The notes beneath the pieces were generated by a model. That model saw only the letters and a program-made list of their open reading frames with translations. It did not search any database and was not told where the DNA came from. Below, in pieces: positions 10,065 through 19,600 of a stretch of 64,000 bases of DNA. Location: NCBI GenBank assembly GCA_963803165.1, contig CAWDLK010000004.1, positions 124,001 through 188,000 on the forward strand. The letters run 5' to 3'. The translations under genes were made by a program, and so were the position numbers. Each line of letters begins with the position of its first letter. The stretch's first letter is position 1. Source of the stretch: Changshengia sp963803165. Lineage in GTDB: Bacteria > Chloroflexota > Dormibacteria > Aeolococcales > Aeolococcaceae.

Positions 10065-11164
10065 GTCTGGTCCTCCGTCGTGTTCGGCGAGGACGCGAGC
10101 GTGGTGCGTCGCTCCGGTCCGGGCGTTCGAGCGCCCTGACTGGCGCTCGACGCCCTTGCCTCGGCGCGGTTGCACCCCGCGCCTGCGGCAAACCTGCGCT
10201 CCGCACGCACGCCCGCGTCCTCTTGCCGGTCGTCATCGAGCAGCTCGGAGATCTCCTCGCGACCCTCCACGCCGGCGAGTCGCACGATCTCGCGGGATAC
10301 GGCGCGATAGAGGACGTCGGCGTCCGGGTGCTCCCGCAGCACGGCGAGGTGGCGGGCGACGGTCACGGCGTCGCCCCTCGCCGCCGGACCGGTGAGCGCC
10401 TGCTCCGGCCCGGCCCTCCGGGCGTTGGCAAGCGCGCCCTCCATGAGCCGGAGCAGCCCCCGCCCGGCGGTCCGCGGCTCCAGCCCGGAGGCCACCAGCA
10501 GCGCGGTGGCGGCATGGAGGAGCGCGAGGGGGGCGTTGCCGGCGAGGACCGCCGCGCTGTGGTAGAGCGGCCGCGACCCGGGCGCGAGCGCCACCGCGTG
10601 CCCGCCGAGGTCACGCGCGATGCGATGGAGCGGCGCCTCCAGCGAGGCATCGGCGTCGATCAGCATCAGCGCCCCCCGGAGGAGGGGCGCGGACCCGACC
10701 CCGGCCAGGGCCTGGAGGGGATGCAGGCAGCCGATCGTGGCGCCCCCGAGACGGAGCGCGGCCAGCTCCTCGATGCCGAGGCTCGCGCTGCAGTGCACGA
10801 CCCCCCGGCCGCGCAGCGCGGCGCCGCTCGCCGCCACGCCGGCGGCGACCGGGGTCACCGCGGCATCCGGGACGGTGAGGAAGGTGAGGTCGGCGCTGCG
10901 GATCGCCGCCAGCGCGGTCGGCGCGGGACGGGCCCCCACCCGCTCCGCCAGGGCCGAGGCGCGCTCCGGATCCCGGCCGGAGATCGCGACCACCGGGTAG
11001 CCCACCGCGGCGAGGGCCGCCGCCAGGGCGCCGCCGGCCCGACCGGCACCGACGAAGGCGAGCCTCGGCCGCGGCTCCCCGGGGCCGGGGGGGACGGCCG
11101 GCGGCGGAGCGGGATACGAACGGCTGCCGCGGGCTCTCTCCGTCTCGGTCACCTCTGGATCCAA
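10055..11164 (-). CDS. Rossmann-like and DUF2520 domain protein in the pantothenate operon
   Basis: The 369-residue protein has an N-terminal dinucleotide-binding fold (LAFVGAGRAGGALAAALAAVG at about residues 35-55, then SGRDPERA) followed by a DUF2520-type helical domain (IGCLHPLQAL, YHSAAVLAGNAPLALLH). This architecture resembles ketopantoate reductases and F420/NADP oxidoreductases. No panE is otherwise visible, and the gene overlaps panB, so it may supply the ketopantoate reduction step; that is inference. The last 60 residues look unstructured and unconserved, perhaps a readthrough extension overlapping the panB leader. Confidence 0.8.
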   Translation of the reverse strand: MDPEVTETERARGSRSYPAPPPAVPPGPGEPRPRLAFVGAGRAGGALAAALAAVGYPVVAISGRDPERASALAERVGARPAPTALAAIRSADLTFLTVPDAAVTPVAAGVAASGAALRGRGVVHCSASLGIEELAALRLGGATIGCLHPLQALAGVGSAPLLRGALMLIDADASLEAPLHRIARDLGGHAVALAPGSRPLYHSAAVLAGNAPLALLHAATALLVASGLEPRTAGRGLLRLMEGALANARRAGPEQALTGPAARGDAVTVARHLAVLREHPDADVLYRAVSREIVRLAGVEGREEISELLDDDRQEDAGVRAERRFAAGAGCNRAEARASSASQGARTPGPERRTTLASSPNTTEDQTCP

Positions 11165-11312
11165 GCGGGCTGATGTCGATGGTTCCCGTCAGGGCCCGCG
11201 CTCACCGCCTCGAGGCGCCCAGCGGCGTCCCCGGGCACGCGCCTCCCGGACGGGATCGGAACCGACCCAGTGTAGCGCGGGCCCCCGCTGCCGCCCGCCG
11301 GGCGCGGCGGGC

Positions 11313-13202
11313 TCAGGCGCCGGCTGCGACGGTGCCCAGCTCCGCTGCCGGCGGCTGCTGCTGAGCCTCGAACCCGTCGATGATCCGCTTCATCTCCGCC
11401 CCCTCCATGGTCTCCACCTCGGTGAGGCGGGTGGCCAGCACGCGCAGCACGCCCTCCCGGTTGCGCAGCACCTCCTTGGCGCGGAGGAAGGCGGTCTCGA
11501 CCAGGTGATGCACCTCCTGATCGATCTCGGATGCGATGTCCTCGGAGTAGTTGCGCTGCTCGCCGAGGTCACGACCCAGGAAGACCATCTCCTGGCGTTC
11601 CCCGAAGGTGCGGGGCCCGAGCTTGTCGCTCATCCCCCACTCGGTGACCATCTTGCGGGCCAGGTCGGTGGCCTTGCGGATGTCGTCGCTCGCCCCGGTG
11701 GTGATGTTGGCCTCGCCGAGGATGAGGTCCTCGGCGCAGCGCCCGCCGAGCATCTGGGCGAGCTGGTCGAGCAGCTCGGCCTTGCTCACCAGGTACTTGT
11801 CCTCGGTGGGCAGCGAGAGCGTCCAGCCCAGCGCCATGCCGCGGCTGACGATGGAGATCTTGTGCACCGGGTCGGTGTGCTCGAGGGTCATCCCGACCAG
11901 GGCGTGGCCCATCTCGTGATAGGCGATGGTCTCCTTCTCCTTCTCGCTGATCACCCTGCTCTTGCGCTCGGGGCCCGCGATGACGCGGGCGGTCGCCTCC
12001 TCGAGGTGCGGCATGCTGATCAGCTTCCGGTTCTGGCGCGCGGCCAGGATGGCGGCCTCGTTGATGAGGTTGGAGAGGTCGGCGCCCGAGAAGCCCGGGG
12101 TCTGCTTGGCCAGGATCTCCAGATCGACGCCCGGGTCCAGCGGCTTGTTGCGGGAGTGGACCTCGAGGATGGCGCGGCGGCCGCGGATGTCGGGGCGGTC
12201 GAGCATCACGTGGCGGTCGAAGCGACCCGGGCGGAGCAGGGCGGGATCGAGGACGTCGGGGCGGTTGGTGGCGGCGATGACGATGACGTGGGTCGCCGTC
12301 TCGAAGCCGTCCATCTCGACGAGGAGCTGGTTCAGGGTCTGCTCGCGCTCGTCGTGACCGCCGCCCAGACCGGCTCCGCGCTGCCGCCCCACCGCGTCGA
12401 TCTCGTCGACGAAGACGATGCACGGCGAGTTCTTCTTGGCCTGGTCGAAGAGGTCGCGCACCCGGCTGGCGCCCACTCCCACGAACATCTCGACGAACTC
12501 CGAGCCCGAGATGCTGAAGAAGGGCACCCCCGCCTCCCCGGCCACCGCCTTGGAGAGCAGGGTCTTGCCGGTGCCCGGCGGCCCGACCAGCAGCACCCCC
12601 TTGGGGATGCGGGCGCCCACCGCGGTGAACTTGTCCGGGAACTTGAGGAACTCGACGATCTCGCCCAGCTCCATCTTGGCCTCGTCCACCCCGGCGACGT
12701 CCATGAAGGTCACCGACGGCTTGTCGCCGGCCAGCAGGCGGGCCCGGCTCCGGCCGAAGGACATCGCCTGGTTGTTGCCGGCCTGGGACTGGCGCAGCAT
12801 CCACCAGACGAAGAACACCATGATCCCGATGAGCACGAGGGACGGGAGCAGCGCGGCGAGGAGGTCGGTCAAGCCGCCGTTCTCATTGGTGTAATTGCTG
12901 TAGCCGGCTGTGCTGAACTCACTGGTGGCCTCTTGGCTGGACCCCACGGTGGTGGTGTAGAGGGTCCCCGCATTGTCATACCAGGTGACCGTACTCCCGT
13001 CGCTACTGATCTGGGTCTGCTTACTGTCGGAGATGGCGTTGGGGGCGGTGTGATCGGAGGCCCAGAGCTGGACCGCCGCCTGCAGCTGGCCGCTGCTCCG
13101 GGAGGTGGCGTTGGGGCCGGTGTGCCCGTAGAAGATGGCGGCCACGACCACCACCGAGAGGAGGAGGAGCAGATACGTGAACGGCCGCCGCGAGTTGCGC
13201 AT
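11313..13202 (-). CDS. ftsH: ATP-dependent zinc metalloprotease FtsH
   Basis: A membrane-bound AAA+ protease that degrades membrane and regulatory proteins. There are two transmembrane segments (about residues 9-25 and 115-135) flanking an extracytoplasmic part. The AAA module has Walker A GPPGTGKT (207-214), Walker B IVFVDEIDAVG and the second region of homology (IVIAATNRPDVLDPALLRPG). The zinc site HEMGH is near residue 430. The extracytoplasmic segment is Ser/Thr-rich and poorly conserved. It lies 12 bases after tilS, a common pairing in bacteria. Confidence 0.96.
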   Translation of the reverse strand: MRNSRRPFTYLLLLLSVVVVAAIFYGHTGPNATSRSSGQLQAAVQLWASDHTAPNAISDSKQTQISSDGSTVTWYDNAGTLYTTTVGSSQEATSEFSTAGYSNYTNENGGLTDLLAALLPSLVLIGIMVFFVWWMLRQSQAGNNQAMSFGRSRARLLAGDKPSVTFMDVAGVDEAKMELGEIVEFLKFPDKFTAVGARIPKGVLLVGPPGTGKTLLSKAVAGEAGVPFFSISGSEFVEMFVGVGASRVRDLFDQAKKNSPCIVFVDEIDAVGRQRGAGLGGGHDEREQTLNQLLVEMDGFETATHVIVIAATNRPDVLDPALLRPGRFDRHVMLDRPDIRGRRAILEVHSRNKPLDPGVDLEILAKQTPGFSGADLSNLINEAAILAARQNRKLISMPHLEEATARVIAGPERKSRVISEKEKETIAYHEMGHALVGMTLEHTDPVHKISIVSRGMALGWTLSLPTEDKYLVSKAELLDQLAQMLGGRCAEDLILGEANITTGASDDIRKATDLARKMVTEWGMSDKLGPRTFGERQEMVFLGRDLGEQRNYSEDIASEIDQEVHHLVETAFLRAKEVLRNREGVLRVLATRLTEVETMEGAEMKRIIDGFEAQQQPPAAELGTVAAGA

Positions 13203-13214
13203 CGTCGAGCCAGT

Positions 13215-14015
13215 CTATAGCAGGTGCTTCGAACTGCGCGGGGGCCGCGATCGGGAAGTGACAGGCCCGCCGGGAGGCGGCCCGGCCGGGGCCGGGCCGG
13301 GCTCCGCCGGAGGCTGTCGCTGGAGCTCTCGCTGGCGGTCGGCCAGCGTGGCGAGCCGCCTCCGGGCGCCCGGGAAGACGCCCTCCAGGGCGGGGAGGAG
13401 CTCGTGGCGGACCCGGCTGCGCAGGAAGCGCGGGTCGCGGTTGCTGGGGTCGTCCAGCGGTTCCAGGCCGAGGGCGGCGCAGTAGGCGAGGGTGGCCTCC
13501 CGCCAGATGCGGAGCAGGGGCCGGGCGAGCCTCCCCTCGCGTTCCGCCATGGCCCGCAGGCTCCACGGGGTGGCGCTGGTCAGCAGTCGCATCAGCACGG
13601 TCTCGGCCTGGTCGTCCGCGGTGTGGCCCAGGGCGATGGCGGTGGCGCCGACCCGATCGGCGACCTCGGCCAGGCCCCGGTAGCGAGCCCGCCGGGCCTG
13701 GTCCTGCAGCGACGGCCCCGCACCCACCTCGACAGTGACCCCCTCGAAGTCGAGGCGGAGCCGGCTCGCCAGCTCGGCCACGGTCAGGGCCTCGGCGGCG
13801 GACCCCGGGCGCAGGCCGTGGTCGACGTGGACCACATGGAGGCGCCACCCGCGGGGGGGAGCGAGCCGGGCCAGGGCGTCGACCAGCGCGGTCGAATCGG
13901 GGCCGCCGCTGCAGGCGACCACCACCACCTCGCCGGGGGCGATCACGCCGCGGCGGTCCGCGGCCGCGGCCACGGCGCGCCGGACCCGGGCCACGGCGGC
14001 CACCCGCTCCCGCAC
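13215..14015 (-). CDS. tilS: tRNA(Ile)-lysidine synthase TilS, short form
   Basis: TilS converts C34 of tRNA-Ile(CAU) to lysidine so that it reads AUA. The PP-loop ATPase motif VVVVACSGGPDSTAL is near the N-terminus, followed by VHVDHGLRPGSAAEA, ALGHTADDQAETVLMRLL and DPSNRDPRFLRSRVRHELLP. GTG 14015 gives 266 residues, so only the catalytic domain is present and the C-terminal tRNA-binding domains of E. coli TilS are missing. Longer starts would run into the tRNA gene 20 bases upstream. Gene order is tRNA, tRNA, tilS, ftsH. Confidence 0.92.
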   Translation of the reverse strand: MRERVAAVARVRRAVAAAADRRGVIAPGEVVVVACSGGPDSTALVDALARLAPPRGWRLHVVHVDHGLRPGSAAEALTVAELASRLRLDFEGVTVEVGAGPSLQDQARRARYRGLAEVADRVGATAIALGHTADDQAETVLMRLLTSATPWSLRAMAEREGRLARPLLRIWREATLAYCAALGLEPLDDPSNRDPRFLRSRVRHELLPALEGVFPGARRRLATLADRQRELQRQPPAEPGPAPAGPPPGGPVTSRSRPPRSSKHLL

Positions 14016-14035
14016 CGGCAGCTGGTGGGCCGGCG

Positions 14036-14108
14036 TGGCGGTACCTGGATTCGAACCAGGGACATACCGGGTATGAGCCGGGTGCTCTACCACCTGAGCT
14101 ATACCGCC
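14036..14108 (-). tRNA. tRNA with CAU anticodon (elongator Met, or Ile2)
   Basis: A full cloverleaf: acceptor GGCGGTA/TACCGCC, D stem GCTC/GAGC, anticodon loop CTCATAC, T arm CCTGG-TTCGAAT-CCAGG and discriminator A. The 1:72 pair is G-C, so it is not the initiator. The anticodon stem has a C27-U43 mismatch. CCA is not encoded. With CAU it is either elongator tRNA-Met or the tRNA-Ile2 that TilS modifies; tilS begins 20 bases downstream. Confidence 0.92.
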
Positions 14109-14167
14109 GGGGGGAGCGCCGGGAGCGGGACGCGCTGCCGCGACCACGCCGACGCAGGGGGGAGGAG

Positions 14168-14242
14168 TGGTTGCGGCGGCTGGATTCGAACCAGCGACCT
14201 TCGGGTTATGAGCCCGACGAGCTTCCACTGCTCCACGCCGCA
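14168..14242 (-). tRNA. tRNA-fMet (initiator, CAU)
   Basis: Cloverleaf with acceptor TGCGGCG/CGCCGCA, D stem GAGC/GCTC with a short 7-base loop, anticodon arm TCGGG-CTCATAA-CCCGA and T arm GCTGG/CCAGC. The three stacked G-C pairs next to the anticodon loop (GGG/CCC) are the initiator hallmark. The 1:72 pair is a weak U-A instead of the usual C-A mismatch. Discriminator A and CCA are encoded (14168-14171). Confidence 0.95.
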
Positions 14243-14349
14243 GCGGCAGCATAGCGCGGGCCGTGCCTTCCACGCCAAGCGGGGAGCGGGAACCTCCGAT
14301 CTTCTCACAGGCCCGTCACCGCTGCCGGGCGCGACCCGGGCGCCCCACC

Positions 14350-14805
14350 TCAGGGCGTGGGCGACGGGGTGCCCGGAGTGGGCGTGACCGGCGCCGAGGC
14401 ACTGGGGGTCGGGGAGGGCGTCGGGGTGGGCGGCGGGGTCGGCGACGGGGTGGGGCTGTAGGCGATCGTCGGAGCGTTGACGCCGGCCGAGGACGGCGCC
14501 GACTTGCCCCCCGGGTCGACGACGTAGACCTGCTCGCCGGGGAAGCGGTAGCCGAGCTTGCGGGCCTGGTCCTCCACCCACGCCGAGCTCTGCGCCTGGA
14601 CGATCTCCTGGGCGCGCTGCGAGATCTGCGACTGGAGGGTGGCGTCGACCTGCTGGAGCTGGGCCACGCGGGCCTGGGCCTCGCGGTCCTGGGCGGCCTC
14701 GCCGTAGAGGGCGTAGGCGACCCAGCCGCAGACCACGGCGACGATGAGGGCGACGATGCGCCGCGCCGTGAAGGGGCGGGGTCGCTGAGGAACAGGAGAG
14801 CTCAT
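14350..14805 (-). CDS. FtsB/DivIC-like septum formation initiator protein
   Basis: A 151-residue single-pass membrane protein: a short basic cytoplasmic N-terminus, one transmembrane helix (about residues 17-35), a coiled coil (about 40-75, RVAQLQQVDATLQSQISQRA) and then the DivIC signature ARKLGYRFPGEQVYVVDP. The last 45 residues are a Pro/Thr/Ser-rich extracytoplasmic tail of the kind seen in high-GC Gram-positives. It probably acts in divisome assembly with FtsL/FtsQ-type partners, which are not in the window. Confidence 0.82.
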   Translation of the reverse strand: MSSPVPQRPRPFTARRIVALIVAVVCGWVAYALYGEAAQDREAQARVAQLQQVDATLQSQISQRAQEIVQAQSSAWVEDQARKLGYRFPGEQVYVVDPGGKSAPSSAGVNAPTIAYSPTPSPTPPPTPTPSPTPSASAPVTPTPGTPSPTP

Positions 14806-14995
14806 GGCGGGCCTTGGGGACGTGGGGGGGACTGGCCGCGGGGAACCGTAGTGTGCTACGGCCCGGCCGAAATGGCAACGGGCAATCGCGAACCGGTGGG
14901 CGTTCCGAGAAGACGTCCGCTCCAGGAGCTCTGTGACTCCGTTCTCCCATGGAGGATCCGGTCAGCAGAGGTCCCGCCGCGCCGAGGGACGGCGC

Positions 14996-15575
14996 TCAGG
15001 CGGCGTGGAGCGTGCCGAACGCCTGCATCAGCGAGGTCACCGAGAGCCACTCGTTGGCGTTGCCGTCGGAGCAGGTGTAGGCCTGCTCCTGGGAGATGCC
15101 GAACCAGTACTGCCCGATGTGGGTGATCTGGCCCGGCCCGTCCGGGATGTCGAGACCGCTGGGGTCGCTCGGGAAGACGTCGATGGCCACCAGCCCGTCC
15201 TGCTCGAGGCCGCTGCAGGCCGGGTCGGCGACCAGGCTCGCCGTCCAGAGGCGAACGCCGGGGAGCTCGGTGTAGGCCTTGCCGTCGGCGTCGCTGGTGC
15301 TCCCCGCCATGCTGGAGTTCGATCCGATAGGTCGCATCCGCAACCCCCGCCGGGAGGGTGAGCGCCACCCCGTACTCCTGGATCACCAGGGTCGCGGCCG
15401 ACGCCGTGGGGCTCGCGCTCGGGGTGACGGACGGGGTCGGGGTGCCGGTCGGCGAGGCCGGCGTCGCCGTCGCGGAACCGGGCGTCGCGCTGGGCGGCGC
15501 CGAACCCCCGCCGCACCCGGCCGCGAGCGCGCCGGCGATGAGTAGACCCAGGAGGGCCGGCAGAGGTCGCATCAC
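14996..15575 (-). pseudogene. Putative lipoprotein, single-base frameshift
   Basis: The N-terminal part is a clear lipoprotein: signal peptide ALLGLLIAGALAAGC with a lipobox Cys at about residue 21, then a Pro/Thr/Ser linker. It runs in one frame to ATYRIEL and then turns into Arg-rich nonsense. The next frame resumes at about 15310-15320 with SSMAGSTSDADGKAYTE and ends normally at 14996 (MQAFGTLHAA). One surplus base near 15314 restores a protein of about 193 residues. The domain is unknown; it has two well-spaced cysteines (DPACSG, AYTCSD). It may be a sequencing error rather than a dead gene. Confidence 0.7.
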
Positions 15576-15704
15576 GCAAGGGTTCCGCGTGCGGCGACCC
15601 CGCCGCCAGGGGCCGGAGCCCGGTCCTGGGCGTGACCCTCGGCCCTGCGATGAATGCTCACGGAATCACGACATCCAGGCCGGGGTCGGCCGCGGCGCGG
15701 GCGG

Positions 15705-16628
15705 TCAGGCCGTGCCCGCCGCCTCCCAGCGCTCGCGCCACCCTTCCGGGGTCAGATCGTGCAGGTCGACGCCGTCGGCGCGGGCCCCGGCCTCCAGCCG
15801 CCGGAAACGGTCGGCAAAGGTGAGCGCCCGGCCGCGCAGGGCGTCCTCGGGGTTGACCCGGAGCTGGCGCGCCAGGGCCACGGCGGCGAAGAGCAGCTCG
15901 CCGATCGCGGCCTCGAGGACCGGGCCCGCGGGGGGCGGTGGCGGCTGGTGACCGGCGACGGAGTTGGCGCCGGTGAGCGCCCCCTCTCCGGGCACGCCCA
16001 TCCCCTCCGCGCTGGCGGGGTCGGCCGGCGCGACCGCCCAGTCCGCACCCCGCCTCGCCCCCGCCGGGGCCGCGGCGGCAAGCCCGGCCAGCGCCTCGAC
16101 GCCCGCACGCAGCCAGGCGAGGGCGCCGGCCACTGTCGGCGTCTCGTCGAACCCGACCCGGGCCGGCCGCTTCTGCACTCCCTGGGCAAAGGCCAGCGCC
16201 GGCAGGGCCTGGGGCACGCCCTCGAGGAGCGAGAGCCGCTCGCGCTTCTCGACCCGCTTCAGCTTCTCCCAGTTGACGACCACCTCCTCCGGGCCGGCCA
16301 CCGTCGTGGTGCCGAAGACGTGGGGGTGGCGGTGCACCATCTTGGCCCGGGTGGTCTCGGCGACGTCGCCGATGTCGAAACCATCGGAGCGCTCCGCGGC
16401 GATCGCCGAGTGCATCAGCACCTGGAGGAGGAGATCGCCCAGCTCCTCACGGAGCGTCTCGGAACCCTGGGTGTCGATCGCCTCCAGGACCTCGTAGGTC
16501 TCCTCGAGCAGGTACGGTCGGAGGGAGGAGTGGGTCTGGGCGCGGTCCCAGGGGCAGCCGCCGGGGGCCCGGAGCCGCTCCACGACCTCGTTGAGCTGGC
16601 GCAGCGACTGCGCCGCCTCGTCACGCAT
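15705..16628 (-). CDS. mazG: Nucleoside triphosphate pyrophosphohydrolase MazG
   Basis: MazG hydrolyses NTPs to NMPs and PPi, cleaning the nucleotide pool. The first domain has GGCPWDRAQTHSSLRPYLLE and EELGDLLLQVLMHS (the EExxE-type metal site). The middle has VNWEKLKRVEKRERLSLLEG, as in canonical MazG. An unconserved Ala/Gly/Pro-rich insert (about residues 172-235) separates the domains; the second domain (GELLFAAVALARQLRVNPEDALR) retains the helical core. ATG 16628 has GGAGGAG upstream. It is next to mfd, as in many Gram-positives. Confidence 0.93.
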   Translation of the reverse strand: MRDEAAQSLRQLNEVVERLRAPGGCPWDRAQTHSSLRPYLLEETYEVLEAIDTQGSETLREELGDLLLQVLMHSAIAAERSDGFDIGDVAETTRAKMVHRHPHVFGTTTVAGPEEVVVNWEKLKRVEKRERLSLLEGVPQALPALAFAQGVQKRPARVGFDETPTVAGALAWLRAGVEALAGLAAAAPAGARRGADWAVAPADPASAEGMGVPGEGALTGANSVAGHQPPPPPAGPVLEAAIGELLFAAVALARQLRVNPEDALRGRALTFADRFRRLEAGARADGVDLHDLTPEGWRERWEAAGTA

Positions 16629-16676
16629 CGCACGCTCCTCCGGCGCTCCCAGGCGGCATCCCTGACGCTTCCAACC

Positions 16677-19600
16677 TCACGCGGGCACGGGCTGCCGGGC
16701 CCGCACCAGGCGGCCGAGCTCCCGAAGGACCCGCAGCAGCACATCCTGCCATTCCGAGTCGGGGGCACGCCCCGGGGGCGGGAGGACGTAGAGACGGGTC
16801 GGCGAGGTCTCGGCATGGACGGGGAACTGCCGCGCCACCGACTCCAGGTCGAGGCCGTGGCCGGAGGGGAGCTGCACCACCGCCCCCAACCGCACGTTGG
16901 CGGCACTCCGAGCGTCGGCGGCGTCGGGAGCCATCCGCCGGCCCGCGTCCCCCCTCCAGGTCTCCACCGACTGGGCGCCGGCGGCCGCGGCGAGGAGCCG
17001 CACCCGCAGCGAGAGGACCAGGGCCTCGGCCTCCGCCGGCATCGGCCCGAAGCGGTCCGCCAGCCCCCGCGCCCGGCGCTCGAGCTCGGTCTCGCTGACG
17101 CAGCCGGCGAGGTCCTGATAGCAGCGGAGGCGGAGCCGCTCCTCGGCGATGTACCGCGGGGGAAGGAACGCCGGCTGAGGCAGCGACACCGTCACCTGAG
17201 CGGGCGCCTCGACGAGCGGCCGGCCCTGCAGGGCGCGCACGGCGCCCTCGAGGAGGCGGTTGTACATCTCCAGGCCCACCGCCGCGATCTCGCCGTGCTG
17301 CTCCTCCCCCAGCAGGTTGCCGGCTCCGCGGATCTCCAGGTCACGCATGGCCAGCTTGAATCCCGCACCCAGGTCCTGCAGCTCCCCGATGACGTCCAGA
17401 CGCTTGTCGGCGCGCTCGCTCAGCGACCGCTCCCCCGGGTAGAGGAGGTAGGCGTAGGCGCGCTGCCCCGCCCGCCCGACCCGGCCGCGGAGCTGGTAGA
17501 GCTGGGCGAGGCCCAGCCGGTGGGCGTCGTCGATCACGATGGTGTTGGCGTTGGGGATGTCCAGCCCGGATTCGATGATGGTGGTGCAGACCAGCACGTC
17601 GACCTCGCCGTCGACGAACGAGCGCATGACGGCCGCCAGCAGGTCCTCGTGCATCTGCCCGTGGGCCACCGCGATGCGCGCCTCGGGGACCAGGTCGCGC
17701 ATCCACTGTGCCTCCCGCTCGATGGTCTGCACCCGGTTGTGGACGTGGAAGACCTGGCCGCCCCGGGCCAGCTCGCGGGTGACCACCTCGCGCACCAGGG
17801 AGCCCTCGCGGGCGGTGACGTAGGTCTTGATCGGCTGGCGCTCCTCGGGGGGCGTCTGGATGACCGAGAGGTCCCGGATCCCCGCCAGCGCCATGTGCAG
17901 CGTGCGCGGGATCGGGGTGGCCGAGAGGGAGAGCACGTCGACCGCGACCCGCAGCTCCTTGAAGCGCTCCTTCTGGAGCACGCCGAACCGCTGCTCCTCG
18001 TCGATGATGACCAGGCCCAGGTTGCGGAACTCGACGTCGCGCTGGAGCAGCCGGTGGGTGCCGACCACGATGTCCACGGTGCCCGCCCGCAGCCCCATCA
18101 GGGTCGCGCGCTGCTCCTCCTCGGTGCAGAAGCGGGAGAGCTGGTGCACGGTGACCGGGAAGGGGCGGAGACGCTCCGAGAAGGTGAGGAAGTGCTGCTG
18201 GCAGAGGACCGTGGTGGGCACCAGCACGGCCGCCTGGCGGCCCTCGGCGACCGCCTTGAAGGCGGCTCGGAGGGCCAGCTCCGTCTTGCCGAAGCCGACG
18301 TCGCCGCAGACCACGCGGTCCATCGGCCGCGACGCCTCCATGTCGCGCTTGATGTCGTCCAGCACCAGCACCTGGTCCGGCGTCTCCTCGAAGGGGAAGG
18401 ACCCCTCCAGCTCGCGCTGCCAGTCCCCGTCCACGGAGAAGGCGTGACCCGGGGCCGCCTCCCGGCGCGAGTAGAGCGCGAGCAGCTCGCGGGCCACCGC
18501 CTCGGTCCGCTCGCGCACCCGGCGCTTGGTCCGCTCCCACTCGCCGGTGCCGAGCCGGGAGAGGGCGGGATGGGAGTCGGAGCCGCCGACATAGCGGTCG
18601 ATGCGGTCCAGGTGCTGGACTGGGACGAAGAGCCGGTCTCCGTCCGCGTACTCCAGGAGCATGTACTCCTGCTCGGGCGCGCCGACGCCCCCCGGCGCCA
18701 CCCCCTCCTCTCCCGCCACCCCGGCGGGCGCCTCGCCGGCGGCGACCGCGTCGGCGACCCGCCGCATCTCGACGAAGCGGCCGACGCCGTGGTCGCGGTG
18801 CACCACCAGGTCCCCGGGCGCGAACTCGAGGACGAACCCGGGGGCCGTCGCCCTCCCGGCGGCCGCCCGCCGGGCCCCGCGGGCCGAGGTCGACTCCGCC
18901 CGCCGCGCCCCCCGGGCGAGCGGCGAGCCCCGGCGCTTGACCACCCCGAAGAGCTCGTGATCGCTGAAGACGGCCAGTTCCAGCTGGGGTGCCCGGAACC
19001 CGGCGGACACCTCGCCTCCCACGACGAGGAGGGTCCCGGCCGCCGCCGGGAGCGACTCCGCGTCGGGGTCGTCGACGAGCGAGGGGGTGAGCCCGGCCTC
19101 GCCGGCGAGCTCCTCCACCCTCCCCTCCTGGCGGGAGACCACCAGACAGCACCCGCCCCGGGCGAGCTCCGCGCCGAGCTCCGTCGCGAAGGCGTCCCAG
19201 CGCCCGGCGTAGGGCTCGGCGCCGCGCCAGCCCAGGTCGGCGGTGCCGGGCCCGCCCACCTCGCCCGGCATGAGCTCGACGGCGCGTCCGAGATGGGGTT
19301 CGAGAATCTCCGCGCCGAGCAGCCCGCTGCGAGCGCCGGCGGGCAGCTCCCCGCGCGCCTCCTCCTGATCGCGCAGGCCCTCGCTCTCCTCGAGGTGGCG
19401 GAGGGCCGCCCGGCGCACCCGCTCCACCCCTCCGGCGGCCAGCACCAGCGCCCCCTCCCCGAGGTGGTCGAAGAGGCTGGCGGTCCCGTTGAGGTACGGG
19501 GCGAAGAGGTCGACGCCCTCGTCGTAGACCCCGAGCTCCAGCTGGGCGAGGTCCGCCTCCCACTGCTCGCGCACCTCCGGACGGCAGGCACCGAGATCCA

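Noticed and set aside
14391..14450. Repetitive C/G stretch in the DivIC-like gene as a CRISPR or tandem repeat
   Set aside because: It encodes a Pro/Thr/Ser-rich tail; units are irregular with no spacers.
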